Shown: positions 8,430 to 16,249 of the stretch, piece after piece | How the letters are laid out: the number at the start of each line of letters is the position of its first letter | Numbering within the stretch: position 1 is the stretch's first letter | Assembly: GCA_964484795.1 (NCBI GenBank) | Contig: CAZAFN010000014.1 | Span: 1 to 39,099 of the forward strand | DNA length: 39,099 bases | Reading direction: 5' to 3' | From: CAZAFN01 sp964484795 | GTDB lineage: Bacteria; Pseudomonadota; Alphaproteobacteria; Methylaequorales; Methylaequoraceae | Program-made: the position numbers and the translations under genes | The notes under the pieces: model-generated | Databases searched by the model: none | Told to the model about the DNA's origin: nothing | What the model saw: only the letters and a program-made list of their open reading frames with translations

Positions 8430-9130
8430 TTACTTAAAAAAAATAAGTTCTTTGGTAAAACTCATTTTCCCAAAAGCTGATGCTTCCGTATCCTCCGTGC
8501 GCACTTGCTTGAGAATCCCTATTCCTCTACAAATCCATTCTTCACTCTTGACATCAACATCTATAGTACCAGAACGAGTATCAGCAATAAAACTGGTTGA
8601 ACCATTACCAATTAAATAAAAACAATCACTGTAAACTCTACCGTTGTATTTAAATTTTTTGTATTCACGTGCTAAAAAATAGTTCATTTCAAATTTAATC
8701 TGAGGCTTGAAGTTTTCGAGTGGAGGTTGAAAACCTTTTATTAAGAAAAGTTGTTCCATTACTACCCACTTTTTTTTTTTAAAATCTAAATCAGGATACA
8801 CGTCTTTCTTTACTGGTTCAATCAAACCCTCTTGGTTGACTAAAAAAGCAGATACTCTTGTTATTTTATTTTTTTTTTGTCAATTTGATAAGTAAAAAAA
8901 TTTCCATCAGAATGCAATCTAGTTACTTCATAACCATTTTTAATTTTTTTTGTTTGAGCATTTGTTATTAAAATTCTCTTTTCACTATTTTGTCCAGTAT
9001 AACTCGAAAAAAGATTTATTGAATAACTCCATATCTTACCTTCTTTGAATGGAAATAAATTATTTGAACCTATATCACAACCAAGTGCAAAAAATAAAAT
9101 AATAAAAGGTGTTAAACGAAAAAAACTCAT
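8430..9130 (-). pseudogene. Lipoprotein gene with a -1 frameshift at a run of ten A (paralogue of 37173-37871)
   Basis: The frame starts at the ATG at 9130, five bases after tRNA-Phe. It has a lipoprotein signal ending ALGC (lipid Cys18) and stops at 8861 just after AAA codons on an A10 tract (8869-8878, minus strand). Re-reading one base there, or one extra A, enters the frame that runs to 8430. The joined product is 233 residues; the intact lipoprotein at 37173 has 232. The two align along their length: LFPFKEGKIWSY with YFPLEKIKSWHY before the slip, and NGSTSFIADTRSGTIDV with YGSTNFIGDSEIGSIQI after it. The site could be a real mutation, an assembly error, or rescued by transcriptional or ribosomal slippage. 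Function unknown; an outer-membrane-anchored periplasmic protein is expected. Confidence 0.8.
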
Positions 9131-9135
9131 ATCAG

Positions 9136-9211
9136 TGGTGCCCAGGGGAGGAATTGAACCACCGACACAGCGATTTTCAGTCGCTTGCTCTACCAACTGA
9201 GCTACCTGGGC
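9136..9211 (-). tRNA. tRNA-Phe (GAA)
   Basis: A 76-nt cloverleaf with encoded CCA. The acceptor is GCCCAGG/CCTGGGC, the D-loop carries GG, the anticodon loop is CTGAAAA (anticodon GAA) and the T-loop is TTCAATT. The T-stem GGTGG/CCTCC has a central T-T mismatch where relatives usually have T-G. The gene follows maf, as in many alphaproteobacteria, and the lipoprotein ATG lies only five bases past the CCA, so that mRNA end is probably made by tRNA processing. Confidence 0.96.
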
Positions 9212-9279
9212 CTAAAAAAAAATCTAAGAAATATGATATTAAATAAGGATTAATTTTTTACAATACGTTTTAGTAAAAT

Positions 9280-9870
9280 TCAATTCCTAAATACAAAGGT
9301 TTCTAAGATTTCATTTAATTCAACTATTGAAAGACCCACAACATTGGTGTACGAACCTCGAATCTTTCTAACAAACCTACATCCATATCCTTGAATTGCA
9401 TAACCGCCAGCCTTGCCTTTGCCCTCATTTAAGAGTTTAGAATTGTTTAATTCGTTCTCCGATATCTTCTTAAAGTATACTTCTGTTTTAACTAATCTTT
9501 TGATTATTTCTCCACTAGGAGAAATAACACACATCCCCCCATAAACATTATGTTTTCTTCCCGATAATTCTTTAAGATAATTTCTTATTTTTTTTACATC
9601 ATCTGTCTTGTTGAATATCCTTCCACATCTACATACTATTGTGTCAGCAGAAATTATTAGAGATTCTTTGTGTTTTTTGCTTTCTCTTACTGACTTGGCC
9701 TTTAGGTATGCCAGATGGGTTGGTATTTTTGATGTAGTCATAGAATTAGAAATTAGTTTTTCATCAATCTTATGTTTTACCACTTTAAAATTTTTTATTC
9801 CCAATTGTTCTAAAAGCTTTTTTCTTCTTGGAGATGAAGAAGCTAAAATTATTTTGAGTGCAGTTTTCAA
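9280..9870 (-). CDS. maf: Maf-like nucleotide pyrophosphatase
   Basis: A Maf/HAM1-fold protein of 196 residues that hydrolyses non-canonical or canonical NTPs to NMP and pyrophosphate. The signature ILASSSPRRKKLLEQLGI lies at residues 8-25, the catalytic region has SADTIVC, LSGRKHNVYGG follows, and the C-terminal half has KAGGYAIQGYG. Subfamily (dTTP/UTP or m7GTP type) is not certain, although the alphaproteobacterial infA neighbour is usually the dTTP/UTP kind. It lies five bases after infA. In relatives, RNase G and yacG often come between maf and tRNA-Phe; here only 68 bases separate them. Confidence 0.92.
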   Translation of the reverse strand: MKTALKIILASSSPRRKKLLEQLGIKNFKVVKHKIDEKLISNSMTTSKIPTHLAYLKAKSVRESKKHKESLIISADTIVCRCGRIFNKTDDVKKIRNYLKELSGRKHNVYGGMCVISPSGEIIKRLVKTEVYFKKISENELNNSKLLNEGKGKAGGYAIQGYGCRFVRKIRGSYTNVVGLSIVELNEILETFVFRN

Positions 9871-9875
9871 ATAAG

Positions 9876-10094
9876 CTACTTAAATCTGAACGTAATTCTT
9901 CCCTTTGTGAGATCATATGGAGTCATCTCTACAGTAACTCTATCTCCAGCTAAAACCCTAATTCTAAATTTTCTCATTTTACCAGCCGTATGAGCAATTA
10001 TTTCATGATCATTATCAAGCAAAACTCTAAACATAGCATTTGGAAGAAGTTCTTTAACAGTTCCATTAAATTCCATCAGTTCTTCTTTTGCCAT
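9876..10094 (-). CDS. infA: Translation initiation factor IF-1
   Basis: A 72-residue OB-fold protein that binds the ribosomal A site during initiation. It starts MAKEELMEFNGTV and has the typical FRVLLDNDHEIIAHTAGKMR, RIRVLAGDRVTVEMTPYDL and KGRITFRFK blocks, essentially full length. It sits between hisD and maf in the conserved alphaproteobacterial order, with a 23-base spacer from hisD. Confidence 0.97.
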   Translation of the reverse strand: MAKEELMEFNGTVKELLPNAMFRVLLDNDHEIIAHTAGKMRKFRIRVLAGDRVTVEMTPYDLTKGRITFRFK

Positions 10095-10117
10095 ACAAAA
10101 TATCTTTCTATGCTAAC

Positions 10118-11425
10118 TTATTTAAAATCATTTTCACCAATTCTGCATTCTATTGACAAAGCATGTGCTTGTAAACCCTCTTCATAAGCAAGAATTATAG
10201 CATCCTTTCCAACAACTTTAAGGTTTTTCTTGTCACATTTTACAACGGAAGTTCGTTTGTAAAAATCCAACACATTTAGTCCAGAAGAAAATCGTGCAGT
10301 TCTATCAGTTGGAAGAACGTGATTGGGTCCAGCAACATAATCTCCTACAGCCTCAGGAGTATATCTTCCTAAAAAAATTGCTCCGGCATTCTTAATTTTT
10401 CCAAGAAAACTTTGAGCGCTATCAATGGCTATTTCTAAATGTTCTGGAGCTATTTTATTAATCAAATTTACGGAAGAATTAAGAGTCTTGCAAATTATAA
10501 CTGCTCCGTAATTTTTCCAACTCTTAGATGCAATTTCTTTTCTTTTTAAAATTTTTAAATACCTTTTCACACTCTCAATCACTTCTAACCCAAACCTTTC
10601 ATTATCAGTAATTAAAATTGATTGAGCAAGATCATCATGTTCCGCTTGAGATAACAAATCAATTGCAATGTGATCTGCATTGTTTTTTTTGTCTGCCAAA
10701 ATCAATATCTCTGAGGGACCTGCTATCATATCAATTCCCACCTTACCAAAAACTTGTTTTTTAGCCGAAGCAACAAAAGCGTTCCCAGGGCCGAATATTT
10801 TATCAACCTTTTTAATTTTTCTAGTTCCAAAAGCCAATGCTGCAACTGCCTGAGCACCACCAATTTTATAAATTTCTTTTATTCCAAGGATCTTAGCACA
10901 AGCTAGTATTAATGGGCTTAACTTGCCTTCGGTTGCAGGAACAGTTATGACAATTCTCTTTACGCCAGACACAATAGCTGGAACAGCATTCATTATTAAG
11001 GATGAAGGGTAAGCTGCCTTACCTCCAGGAACATAAAGACCAACAGATTCAATTGGATTCCAGATTCCTCCTAGTATTACACCCTCTTTGTCTTTGTACA
11101 TCTTATTAGTTGGAATTTGTTTTTTGTGGTATGCAGTTACCCTAGAAATTGAATTTTTAAGGGCATCAATAGTTTTTTTGCTAATTGTAGAATAACCTTT
11201 TTCGATCTCTTTAATTTTTACAACCAATTGATCAAACTTGCTTATCTTATAGTTATCAAATTTTCTTGTTAATCTTACCAGAGCATTATCTGAATTCTTT
11301 TGAACGTCCTTTATTATTGATTCAACCTTTTGATCTATGGATTTATCGCTATTCTCTCTTTTTTTAAGCAATATTTCGAAGTCAGTAGAAAAAGATTTAC
11401 TATTTTCGTATAAAATTCTAACCAT
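10118..11425 (-). CDS. hisD: Histidinol dehydrogenase
   Basis: HisD catalyses the last two steps of histidine synthesis, oxidising L-histidinol to L-histidine with two NAD+ and a bound zinc. The protein has 435 residues, the normal length. GLYVPGGKAAYPSSLIMNAV and GAQAVAALAFGT are NAD/substrate-fold motifs. DMIAGPSEILILAD, LSQAEHDDLAQSI (zinc ligand region) and APEHLEIAID with GRYTPEAVGDYVAGPNHVLP complete the signature. It begins at the base after the hisG stop. The rest of the pathway is not in the window. Confidence 0.97.
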   Translation of the reverse strand: MVRILYENSKSFSTDFEILLKKRENSDKSIDQKVESIIKDVQKNSDNALVRLTRKFDNYKISKFDQLVVKIKEIEKGYSTISKKTIDALKNSISRVTAYHKKQIPTNKMYKDKEGVILGGIWNPIESVGLYVPGGKAAYPSSLIMNAVPAIVSGVKRIVITVPATEGKLSPLILACAKILGIKEIYKIGGAQAVAALAFGTRKIKKVDKIFGPGNAFVASAKKQVFGKVGIDMIAGPSEILILADKKNNADHIAIDLLSQAEHDDLAQSILITDNERFGLEVIESVKRYLKILKRKEIASKSWKNYGAVIICKTLNSSVNLINKIAPEHLEIAIDSAQSFLGKIKNAGAIFLGRYTPEAVGDYVAGPNHVLPTDRTARFSSGLNVLDFYKRTSVVKCDKKNLKVVGKDAIILAYEEGLQAHALSIECRIGENDFK

Positions 11426-12067
11426 TCATATGACCTTCGAAAACTTCTTTACCAACGTTGAAATCCTGTCGTTCATCAGTTTATACGCAATCTTATTAAT
11501 AATTAACTTTGATGTTATATTTAATAGAATGTCTTCTTCTATAAGATTGTTTTCTTGAAGAGTTCTTCCAGTAGAAACAAGATCAACGATTGATGAACAC
11601 AATCCCAACTTAGGTGCTAGTTCAACCGCACCATTTAGTTTTATACATTCCGCACGCACTCCTTTTTCAGCAAAATAATTGGTTACTGTATTTTTATATT
11701 TTGTTGCGACCAGAATATGACCTTGTTTGTCTTGAATTTTTGAAGGTTGTTCTGTTTTTCTCGCAATTGACAATCTACATTTCCCAATTCCCAGATCCAA
11801 TACATTGTAAATTTCTTCATAATTAAATTCATTTAAAACATCATCACCTGCAACACCAATTTGTGCCGCTCCAGAAGCAACAAATGTAGCCACATCAAAA
11901 GATCTTACTCTAATCATCATTAGATCTTTTAAATTCGTCTCAAACATTAATTTTCTTGAATCTGGTTGAAAAAAATCATTTTCTGGAATAATTTCAACCT
12001 TTTTCAAAAGTGGAATCAACTCTTTCAATATTCTTCCTTTAGGAACTGCTAAAATTAATTTCTTCAT
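11426..12067 (-). CDS. hisG: ATP phosphoribosyltransferase, short form
   Basis: HisG commits PRPP and ATP to histidine synthesis. It starts LILAVPKGRILKELIP and contains ARKTEQPSKIQDKQG-type and LNGAVELAPKLGLCSSIVDL motifs; DLVSTGRTL is the PRPP-binding signature. At 213 residues it lacks the C-terminal regulatory domain, so it is the short form, which in known systems needs a HisZ partner for activity and feedback control. No hisZ is in the window, so one is expected elsewhere. It lies between murA and hisD with spacers of three and zero bases. Confidence 0.95.
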   Translation of the reverse strand: MKKLILAVPKGRILKELIPLLKKVEIIPENDFFQPDSRKLMFETNLKDLMMIRVRSFDVATFVASGAAQIGVAGDDVLNEFNYEEIYNVLDLGIGKCRLSIARKTEQPSKIQDKQGHILVATKYKNTVTNYFAEKGVRAECIKLNGAVELAPKLGLCSSIVDLVSTGRTLQENNLIEEDILLNITSKLIINKIAYKLMNDRISTLVKKFSKVI

Positions 12068-12070
12068 TTT

Positions 12071-13333
12071 CTAAATTCTGTCAATCATTGCTCCACAAGA
12101 AGTTAATTTTTTTTCAATCTTTTCATAACCCCTGTCAAGATGATAAACTCTATTAATAATGGTTTTACCGCTTGCCATCAACCCCGCAATTATCAAAGAT
12201 GAAGAAGCTCTTAAATCAGTAGCCATAACCTCTGCTCCAAAAATCTCTTCCACACCCTTAACTACAACCTTTGAGCCGTTCAATTTCAAATTTGCTCCCA
12301 TTCTTTTCAATTCACTAATGTGCATAAATCTATTCTCAAAAATATTTTCTTTTATCTCTGACTCTCCTTTTGACTTTGTCAATGCTGCTATGAGTTGCGC
12401 TTGCAAATCAGTGGGAAAGCCTGGGTAAACAGAGGTTTTAACTTTTAAAGATAATTCTTTTTTTTTCAATTTGGTAACTCTCAGTTTTTTTTTTCCATTT
12501 AATGTTTTTAAATCAATCAAATCAATCATAGAAAATATTCTTTTTAAATGATCACAAATTTGTCCATTAACATTTTCCAAAAACAGTTCACCAGAACAAC
12601 CTAAAACCCCAAGAGCAAAAGTTCCAGCTTCAATTCTGTCTGGCATAACTGTATAATTACACCCATTTAATTTTTTTTTTCCCTGAATCACAATTCTTTT
12701 TGTTCCTAATCCACTAATTGTAGCACCCATTTTTTTAAGAAAATCTCCTAGGTCTACAACCTCCGGTTCTCTAGCTGCATTATTAATTCTTGTAATACCA
12801 TCAGCAAGACACGCTGCTATCATTAAGTTTTCAGTCGCACCAACTGAAGTTTTTTTTAAATTTATTTCGGCTCCCTTCAACCTACCTTTAGTATTAGCTT
12901 TTACATAACCATCCTTTATGTCAAATTGGGCACCCATTTTACTTAAACCTTCAAGATGCAAATCTACTGGTCTTGTTCCTATTGCACATCCACCTGGCAT
13001 CGAAACCTCCACATAACCATATTTTGCTAAAAGAGGGCCGAGAATCAGAAAAGAGGCTCTCATTTTTCTTACCAATTCGTAAGATGCATTCAAAGAATTA
13101 GGCACACCCACATTAACGAAACACGAGTTTTTTTTATATTTTATTTTAGCATTAAATGATTCTAATAATTTTATCATTGAATCAACATCAGTTAAATCTG
13201 GGATATTGTTAATAATAAATTCTTCATTAGCCAGCAAGGTTGCTGCAAGTATAGGTAATGCTGAATTTTTAGATCCGCTAATTTTTATTACGCCTTCTAA
13301 TGGAGCGCCACCAATAATTTGAATTTTGTCCAT
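12071..13333 (-). CDS. murA: UDP-N-acetylglucosamine 1-carboxyvinyltransferase
   Basis: MurA transfers enolpyruvate from PEP to UDP-GlcNAc, the first committed step of peptidoglycan synthesis in the cytoplasm. The 420-residue protein starts with GGAPLEGVIKISGSKNSALP. The active-site loop MPGGCAIGTRPVDLHL near residue 115 has the catalytic cysteine, so it is a fosfomycin-sensitive type by that residue. Later come PDRIEAGTFAL, YPGFPTDLQAQ and ATDLRASSSLIIAGL. It is upstream of hisG in the operon and two bases after dcd. Its substrate comes from GlmU at 2856. Confidence 0.97.
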   Translation of the reverse strand: MDKIQIIGGAPLEGVIKISGSKNSALPILAATLLANEEFIINNIPDLTDVDSMIKLLESFNAKIKYKKNSCFVNVGVPNSLNASYELVRKMRASFLILGPLLAKYGYVEVSMPGGCAIGTRPVDLHLEGLSKMGAQFDIKDGYVKANTKGRLKGAEINLKKTSVGATENLMIAACLADGITRINNAAREPEVVDLGDFLKKMGATISGLGTKRIVIQGKKKLNGCNYTVMPDRIEAGTFALGVLGCSGELFLENVNGQICDHLKRIFSMIDLIDLKTLNGKKKLRVTKLKKKELSLKVKTSVYPGFPTDLQAQLIAALTKSKGESEIKENIFENRFMHISELKRMGANLKLNGSKVVVKGVEEIFGAEVMATDLRASSSLIIAGLMASGKTIINRVYHLDRGYEKIEKKLTSCGAMIDRI

Positions 13334-13334
13334 T

Positions 13335-13889
13335 TTATAACTTTGGTAAAGTTACTCCTTTTTGGAACATATATTTGCCTTTTCGATCGGCATAAGAAAG
13401 TTCACACATTTCTGTGCCCTGCAAAAATAAGAATTGTGCAGCCCCCTCATTAGCATAAATTTTAGCCGGAAGAGGAGTGGTGTTGGAAAATTCAAGAGTG
13501 ACATGGCCTTCCCATTCTGGTTCCAAAGGGGTAACATTGACAATTATTCCACATCTAGCGTAAGTTGATTTGCCAACACAAATGACAAGCGTTTCCTTTG
13601 GTATTTTAAAATATTCAACCGTCTGAGCTAATACAAAACTATTAGGAGGAATAATGCAAAAATCCTCCTTTCTATCTACAAAACCAGAATTTGAAAAGTT
13701 TTTGGGATCAACCGTAGCAGAATTAACATTCGTAAAGATTTTAAAATTATCAGAAACTCTTGCATCATATCCATAAGATGACAACCCATAAGATAAAACA
13801 TCCTTCTTGATTAATTTATCAACAAAAGGTTCTATCATTTTATTTTCTTGTGCCATTTTTCTTATCCAAAAATCAGGCATTATTCCCAT
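13335..13889 (-). CDS. dcd: dCTP deaminase
   Basis: Dcd converts dCTP to dUTP, the main route to dTMP in many Gram-negatives. The protein has 184 residues. The start region MGIMPDFWIRKMA matches the usual S/AIMPDxWIRxMA opening, which supports the ATG at 13889. GKSTYARCGIIVNVTPLEPE contains the conserved Ser/Arg of the nucleotide site and the catalytic glutamate of the E of LEPE; VTLEFSNTTPLPAKIYANEG follows. Its first 17 bases overlap the end of a 32-codon gene read in another frame. The MazG-like gene just upstream also acts on pyrimidine nucleotides, so this is a nucleotide-pool pair. Confidence 0.95.
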   Translation of the reverse strand: MGIMPDFWIRKMAQENKMIEPFVDKLIKKDVLSYGLSSYGYDARVSDNFKIFTNVNSATVDPKNFSNSGFVDRKEDFCIIPPNSFVLAQTVEYFKIPKETLVICVGKSTYARCGIIVNVTPLEPEWEGHVTLEFSNTTPLPAKIYANEGAAQFLFLQGTEMCELSYADRKGKYMFQKGVTLPKL

Positions 13890-13971
13890 AATCTTTTCCC
13901 TTTCTTTTTTGAAGATTTTTTCTTAAAGCTTTAGCACGTCTTTCAAATGTATTTTTATTATTTTTTTTCAC
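13873..13971 (-). CDS. Small basic protein (32 aa)
   Basis: A GTG at 13971 opens a 32-codon frame ending with a TGA at 13873, inside the dcd start. An in-frame TAA lies two codons before the GTG, so the start is well bounded. The core, FERRAKALRKNLQKRKGK, is a strongly basic amphipathic helix. Alphaproteobacteria carry short proteins with an 'RAxALRxNLxRRK' core, which this matches from memory; their function is not known to me. It fills the gap between the MazG-like gene and dcd and is probably translated from the same mRNA. Confidence 0.6.
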   Translation of the reverse strand: MKKNNKNTFERRAKALRKNLQKRKGKDYGNNA

Positions 13972-13995
13972 GATTTACTAATGATGAATTCAAAT

Positions 13996-14346
13996 TTACC
14001 TTTTAAGTTTTGTGTATTTTGCAGATAATCCCTTTGACAATTTAATGGGATATTTTTTTTTATTCAAATTTATTTTATCCAAACAAATTTTTTCTAAATC
14101 AAGTTTTGCCATATCAGAAAACCTTAAGAGATATAATAATATATCAGCAACCTCTTCAGATATCCTAGTCATAACTTCCTCATTTTTTCTTATGTTTAAA
14201 TTTTGATTATCCCATTGAAATATCTCTAACAATTCTGATGCTTCAATGCTAATTGAAATTGCTAAATTCTTAAGTGTGTGAAATTTATCCCAATCTCTTT
14301 CCGCGGCAAACTCTCTCAGCAAAGATTGAATCTTTTTTTCATCCAT
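13996..14346 (-). CDS. MazG-like nucleotide pyrophosphohydrolase (dCTPase / RS21-C6 type)
   Basis: A 116-residue all-alpha NTP pyrophosphohydrolase. LAISISIEASELLEIFQW at about residues 26-43 holds the first EExxE-like metal site, and EEVADILLYLLRFSD at about 63-77 holds the second (ExxD). The opening FAAERDWDKFHTLKNL is typical of the dCTP pyrophosphatase 1 branch, which removes modified dCTP and spares canonical nucleotides. It is the first gene of the run down to the glycosyltransferase at 7520 and is divergent from the glutamate-synthase-like gene. dcd nearby supports a role in pyrimidine deoxynucleotide balance. Substrate is inferred from family. Confidence 0.85.
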   Translation of the reverse strand: MDEKKIQSLLREFAAERDWDKFHTLKNLAISISIEASELLEIFQWDNQNLNIRKNEEVMTRISEEVADILLYLLRFSDMAKLDLEKICLDKINLNKKKYPIKLSKGLSAKYTKLKR

Positions 14347-14431
14347 TTTTTACAACAATAAAGTCAATATTAAAATTTAAGTTTAGGAAATTTTTAAAAC
14401 TTTACTATACTTAACATTGACATTAATTACT

Positions 14432-14449
14432 ATTTGTTTGTCAACAAAT
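14432..14449. repeat. Perfect 7-bp inverted repeat, possible operator
   Basis: ATTTGTT and AACAAAT flank TGTC in the 218-base gap between the divergent MazG-like and glutamate-synthase-like genes. A TTGACA box lies just to its left at 14417-14422 on the plus strand, and another overlaps its centre on the minus strand (14439-14444). The position would suit a regulator of either gene, but no -10 box at good spacing confirms this. Nothing else but a doubtful 27-codon frame is seen in the gap. Confidence 0.3.
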
Positions 14450-14564
14450 GAAGGTTGATTTGTTCAAAAAATGATCTTGTTTAAAAATGACAAATTAAGA
14501 AAGGTTAATGCTTTAATGTTTGCATCTTTTTTTTTTTTAACAAATTTGGTATAAATCAATTGAT

Positions 14565-16184
14565 ATGATGGAAATTATTTGGGGAAGATATTCCTTACTT
14601 GTTTATACTGCCATTGCTTTTGTGTTTTCAGCAGTATTGTTGGGATATTTTCCTATCTTTATCATTCCATTAATTGTAAGCGGCTTTCTTTTTTTTATAG
14701 CATTGAAAGATTTCTTTCAAAAAAAAAGATCTATATTATCAAACTTTCCACTTTTAGGTCGTTTTAGATTTTTTCTTGAGGGGATCAGACCTGAACTTAG
14801 ACAATATTACTGGGAATCTGATGATGATGAGGTCCCTTATTCAAGAAATCAAAGAAGTATGGTTTATCAAAGGTCTAAAAATGAAGGTGGAGTAAGACCA
14901 TTTGGTTCATTAGAACAAATGTATGATGATGATTTCGTATGGCTAAATCATTCTATATCGCCAACTCAAATTAAAAGTGAAGATTTTAGAACTAAAGTTG
15001 GAGTTGGAAAAAATAATTATAAAATGTCTGTTCTCAATATTTCTGGAACATCTTTTGGAGCTTTATCTCCGCCAGCAATAACATCATTAAATAAAGCTGC
15101 CAAAATTGGGGGGTTTGCCCATAATACTGGAGAAGGTTCATTATCGCCATATCACGAAAAGGGTGAAGGTGATACAATTTGGCAAATTTCAACAGGCTAT
15201 TTTGGTTGTAGAGATGTTAAAGGAAATTTTTGTCCAAAAACTTTCTCTGAAAAATCTAGAAAGAGTCAAGTTAAAATGATTGAAATTAAACTTAGTCAGG
15301 GTGCAAAACCTGGTCATGGGGGAATGCTATTAGCACCAAAAGTTACAGATGAAATAGCCAGGACAAGAGGAATCGAGCCAGGAAAGGATTGCATATCTCC
15401 ATCTAAACATAAAGAATTCTCAACACCATCACAATTGCTAAATTTTGTGGAAAAACTTAGAAAATTGTCTGGAAACAAGCCAATTGGAATAAAACTTTGT
15501 GTTGGACATCCATGGGAATTTATTTCTATTGTAAAAGCTATGGTCAAGGAAAAAAAAATCATCGATTTCATTACAGTAGATGGGTCAGAAGGTGGAACTG
15601 GTGCAGCTCCTGTTGAATTCACTGACCATTTAGGATGCCCTCTAAAAGATGCTATAGTTTTCGTTGAAAACTCACTTATAGGTGCAAATTTGAGAGATAG
15701 AGTTAAAATTGGGGTGTCGGGAAAGGTAGTTTCTGCTTTTGATATAGCCCATATGTGTGCACTTGGTGCAGATTGGGTAAATATGGCCAGACCTTTTATG
15801 TTCTCTATTGGATGCATTCAATGTAGATCATGTCATACTGGTGAATGTCCAACAGGTATCGCAACTATGGATCCAATGAGATACAGAGCCATTGATATTG
15901 AAGATAGATCTGCTAGAGCATCTAATTTTCATAAGAATACTCTATATGTGTTAAGAGAATTGCTCGAAGCTGTTGGCGTTACCCATACATCACAATTAAA
16001 TAGAAGACACATTGTAAGAAGACTATCTGAGAGTGAAATAAGATTAGCTGACCAAATCTATCCACGTGCAACAAAAGGGGAATTGTTGAAAAAAGGTAAA
16101 AAGATTGTAGCTGATCCAAGACTAAATGTTTACTGGGACAAAGTAACGCCAAAGAGTTTCAATTATATACCAGGATCAATTTAA
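14565..16184 (+). CDS. FMN-binding glutamate-synthase-family protein (membrane-anchored)
   Basis: A 539-residue protein. About residues 8-45 form two hydrophobic helices (TAIAFVFSAVLLGYF and IFIIPLIVSGFLFFIAL), then a soluble glutamate-synthase central FMN domain. SFGALSPPAITSLNKAA, NTGEGSLSPYHEKGEGD, KPGHGGMLLAPKVTDEIA and DGSEGGTGAAP are the FMN and substrate motifs. CIQCRSCHTGECPTGIAT near residue 420 is a cysteine cluster resembling the Fe-S site of GltB. There is no N-terminal amidotransferase domain and no gltD nearby, so it does not look like ordinary GOGAT. The physiological reaction of such stand-alone proteins is poorly defined. The start is either of two adjacent ATGs (14565 or 14568). 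Confidence 0.85.
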   Translation: MMEIIWGRYSLLVYTAIAFVFSAVLLGYFPIFIIPLIVSGFLFFIALKDFFQKKRSILSNFPLLGRFRFFLEGIRPELRQYYWESDDDEVPYSRNQRSMVYQRSKNEGGVRPFGSLEQMYDDDFVWLNHSISPTQIKSEDFRTKVGVGKNNYKMSVLNISGTSFGALSPPAITSLNKAAKIGGFAHNTGEGSLSPYHEKGEGDTIWQISTGYFGCRDVKGNFCPKTFSEKSRKSQVKMIEIKLSQGAKPGHGGMLLAPKVTDEIARTRGIEPGKDCISPSKHKEFSTPSQLLNFVEKLRKLSGNKPIGIKLCVGHPWEFISIVKAMVKEKKIIDFITVDGSEGGTGAAPVEFTDHLGCPLKDAIVFVENSLIGANLRDRVKIGVSGKVVSAFDIAHMCALGADWVNMARPFMFSIGCIQCRSCHTGECPTGIATMDPMRYRAIDIEDRSARASNFHKNTLYVLRELLEAVGVTHTSQLNRRHIVRRLSESEIRLADQIYPRATKGELLKKGKKIVADPRLNVYWDKVTPKSFNYIPGSI

Positions 16185-16249
16185 GTTCTGAATGAAAAAA
16201 TATTTTCTTCTAATGTCTTTTAAGATTTGGACTAGAGTTCTATAGAATT

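Noticed and set aside
9131..9196. Start of the broken lipoprotein frame inside tRNA-Phe.
   Set aside because: The codons upstream of 9130 come from reading the tRNA; the lipoprotein signal begins at the ATG at 9130.
14471..14554. A 27-codon frame on the plus strand before the glutamate-synthase-like gene, with a Phe-rich end from a T12 run.
   Set aside because: No Shine-Dalgarno, the hydrophobic part is made by a homopolymer, and the frame overlaps the likely promoter region; too weak to call.
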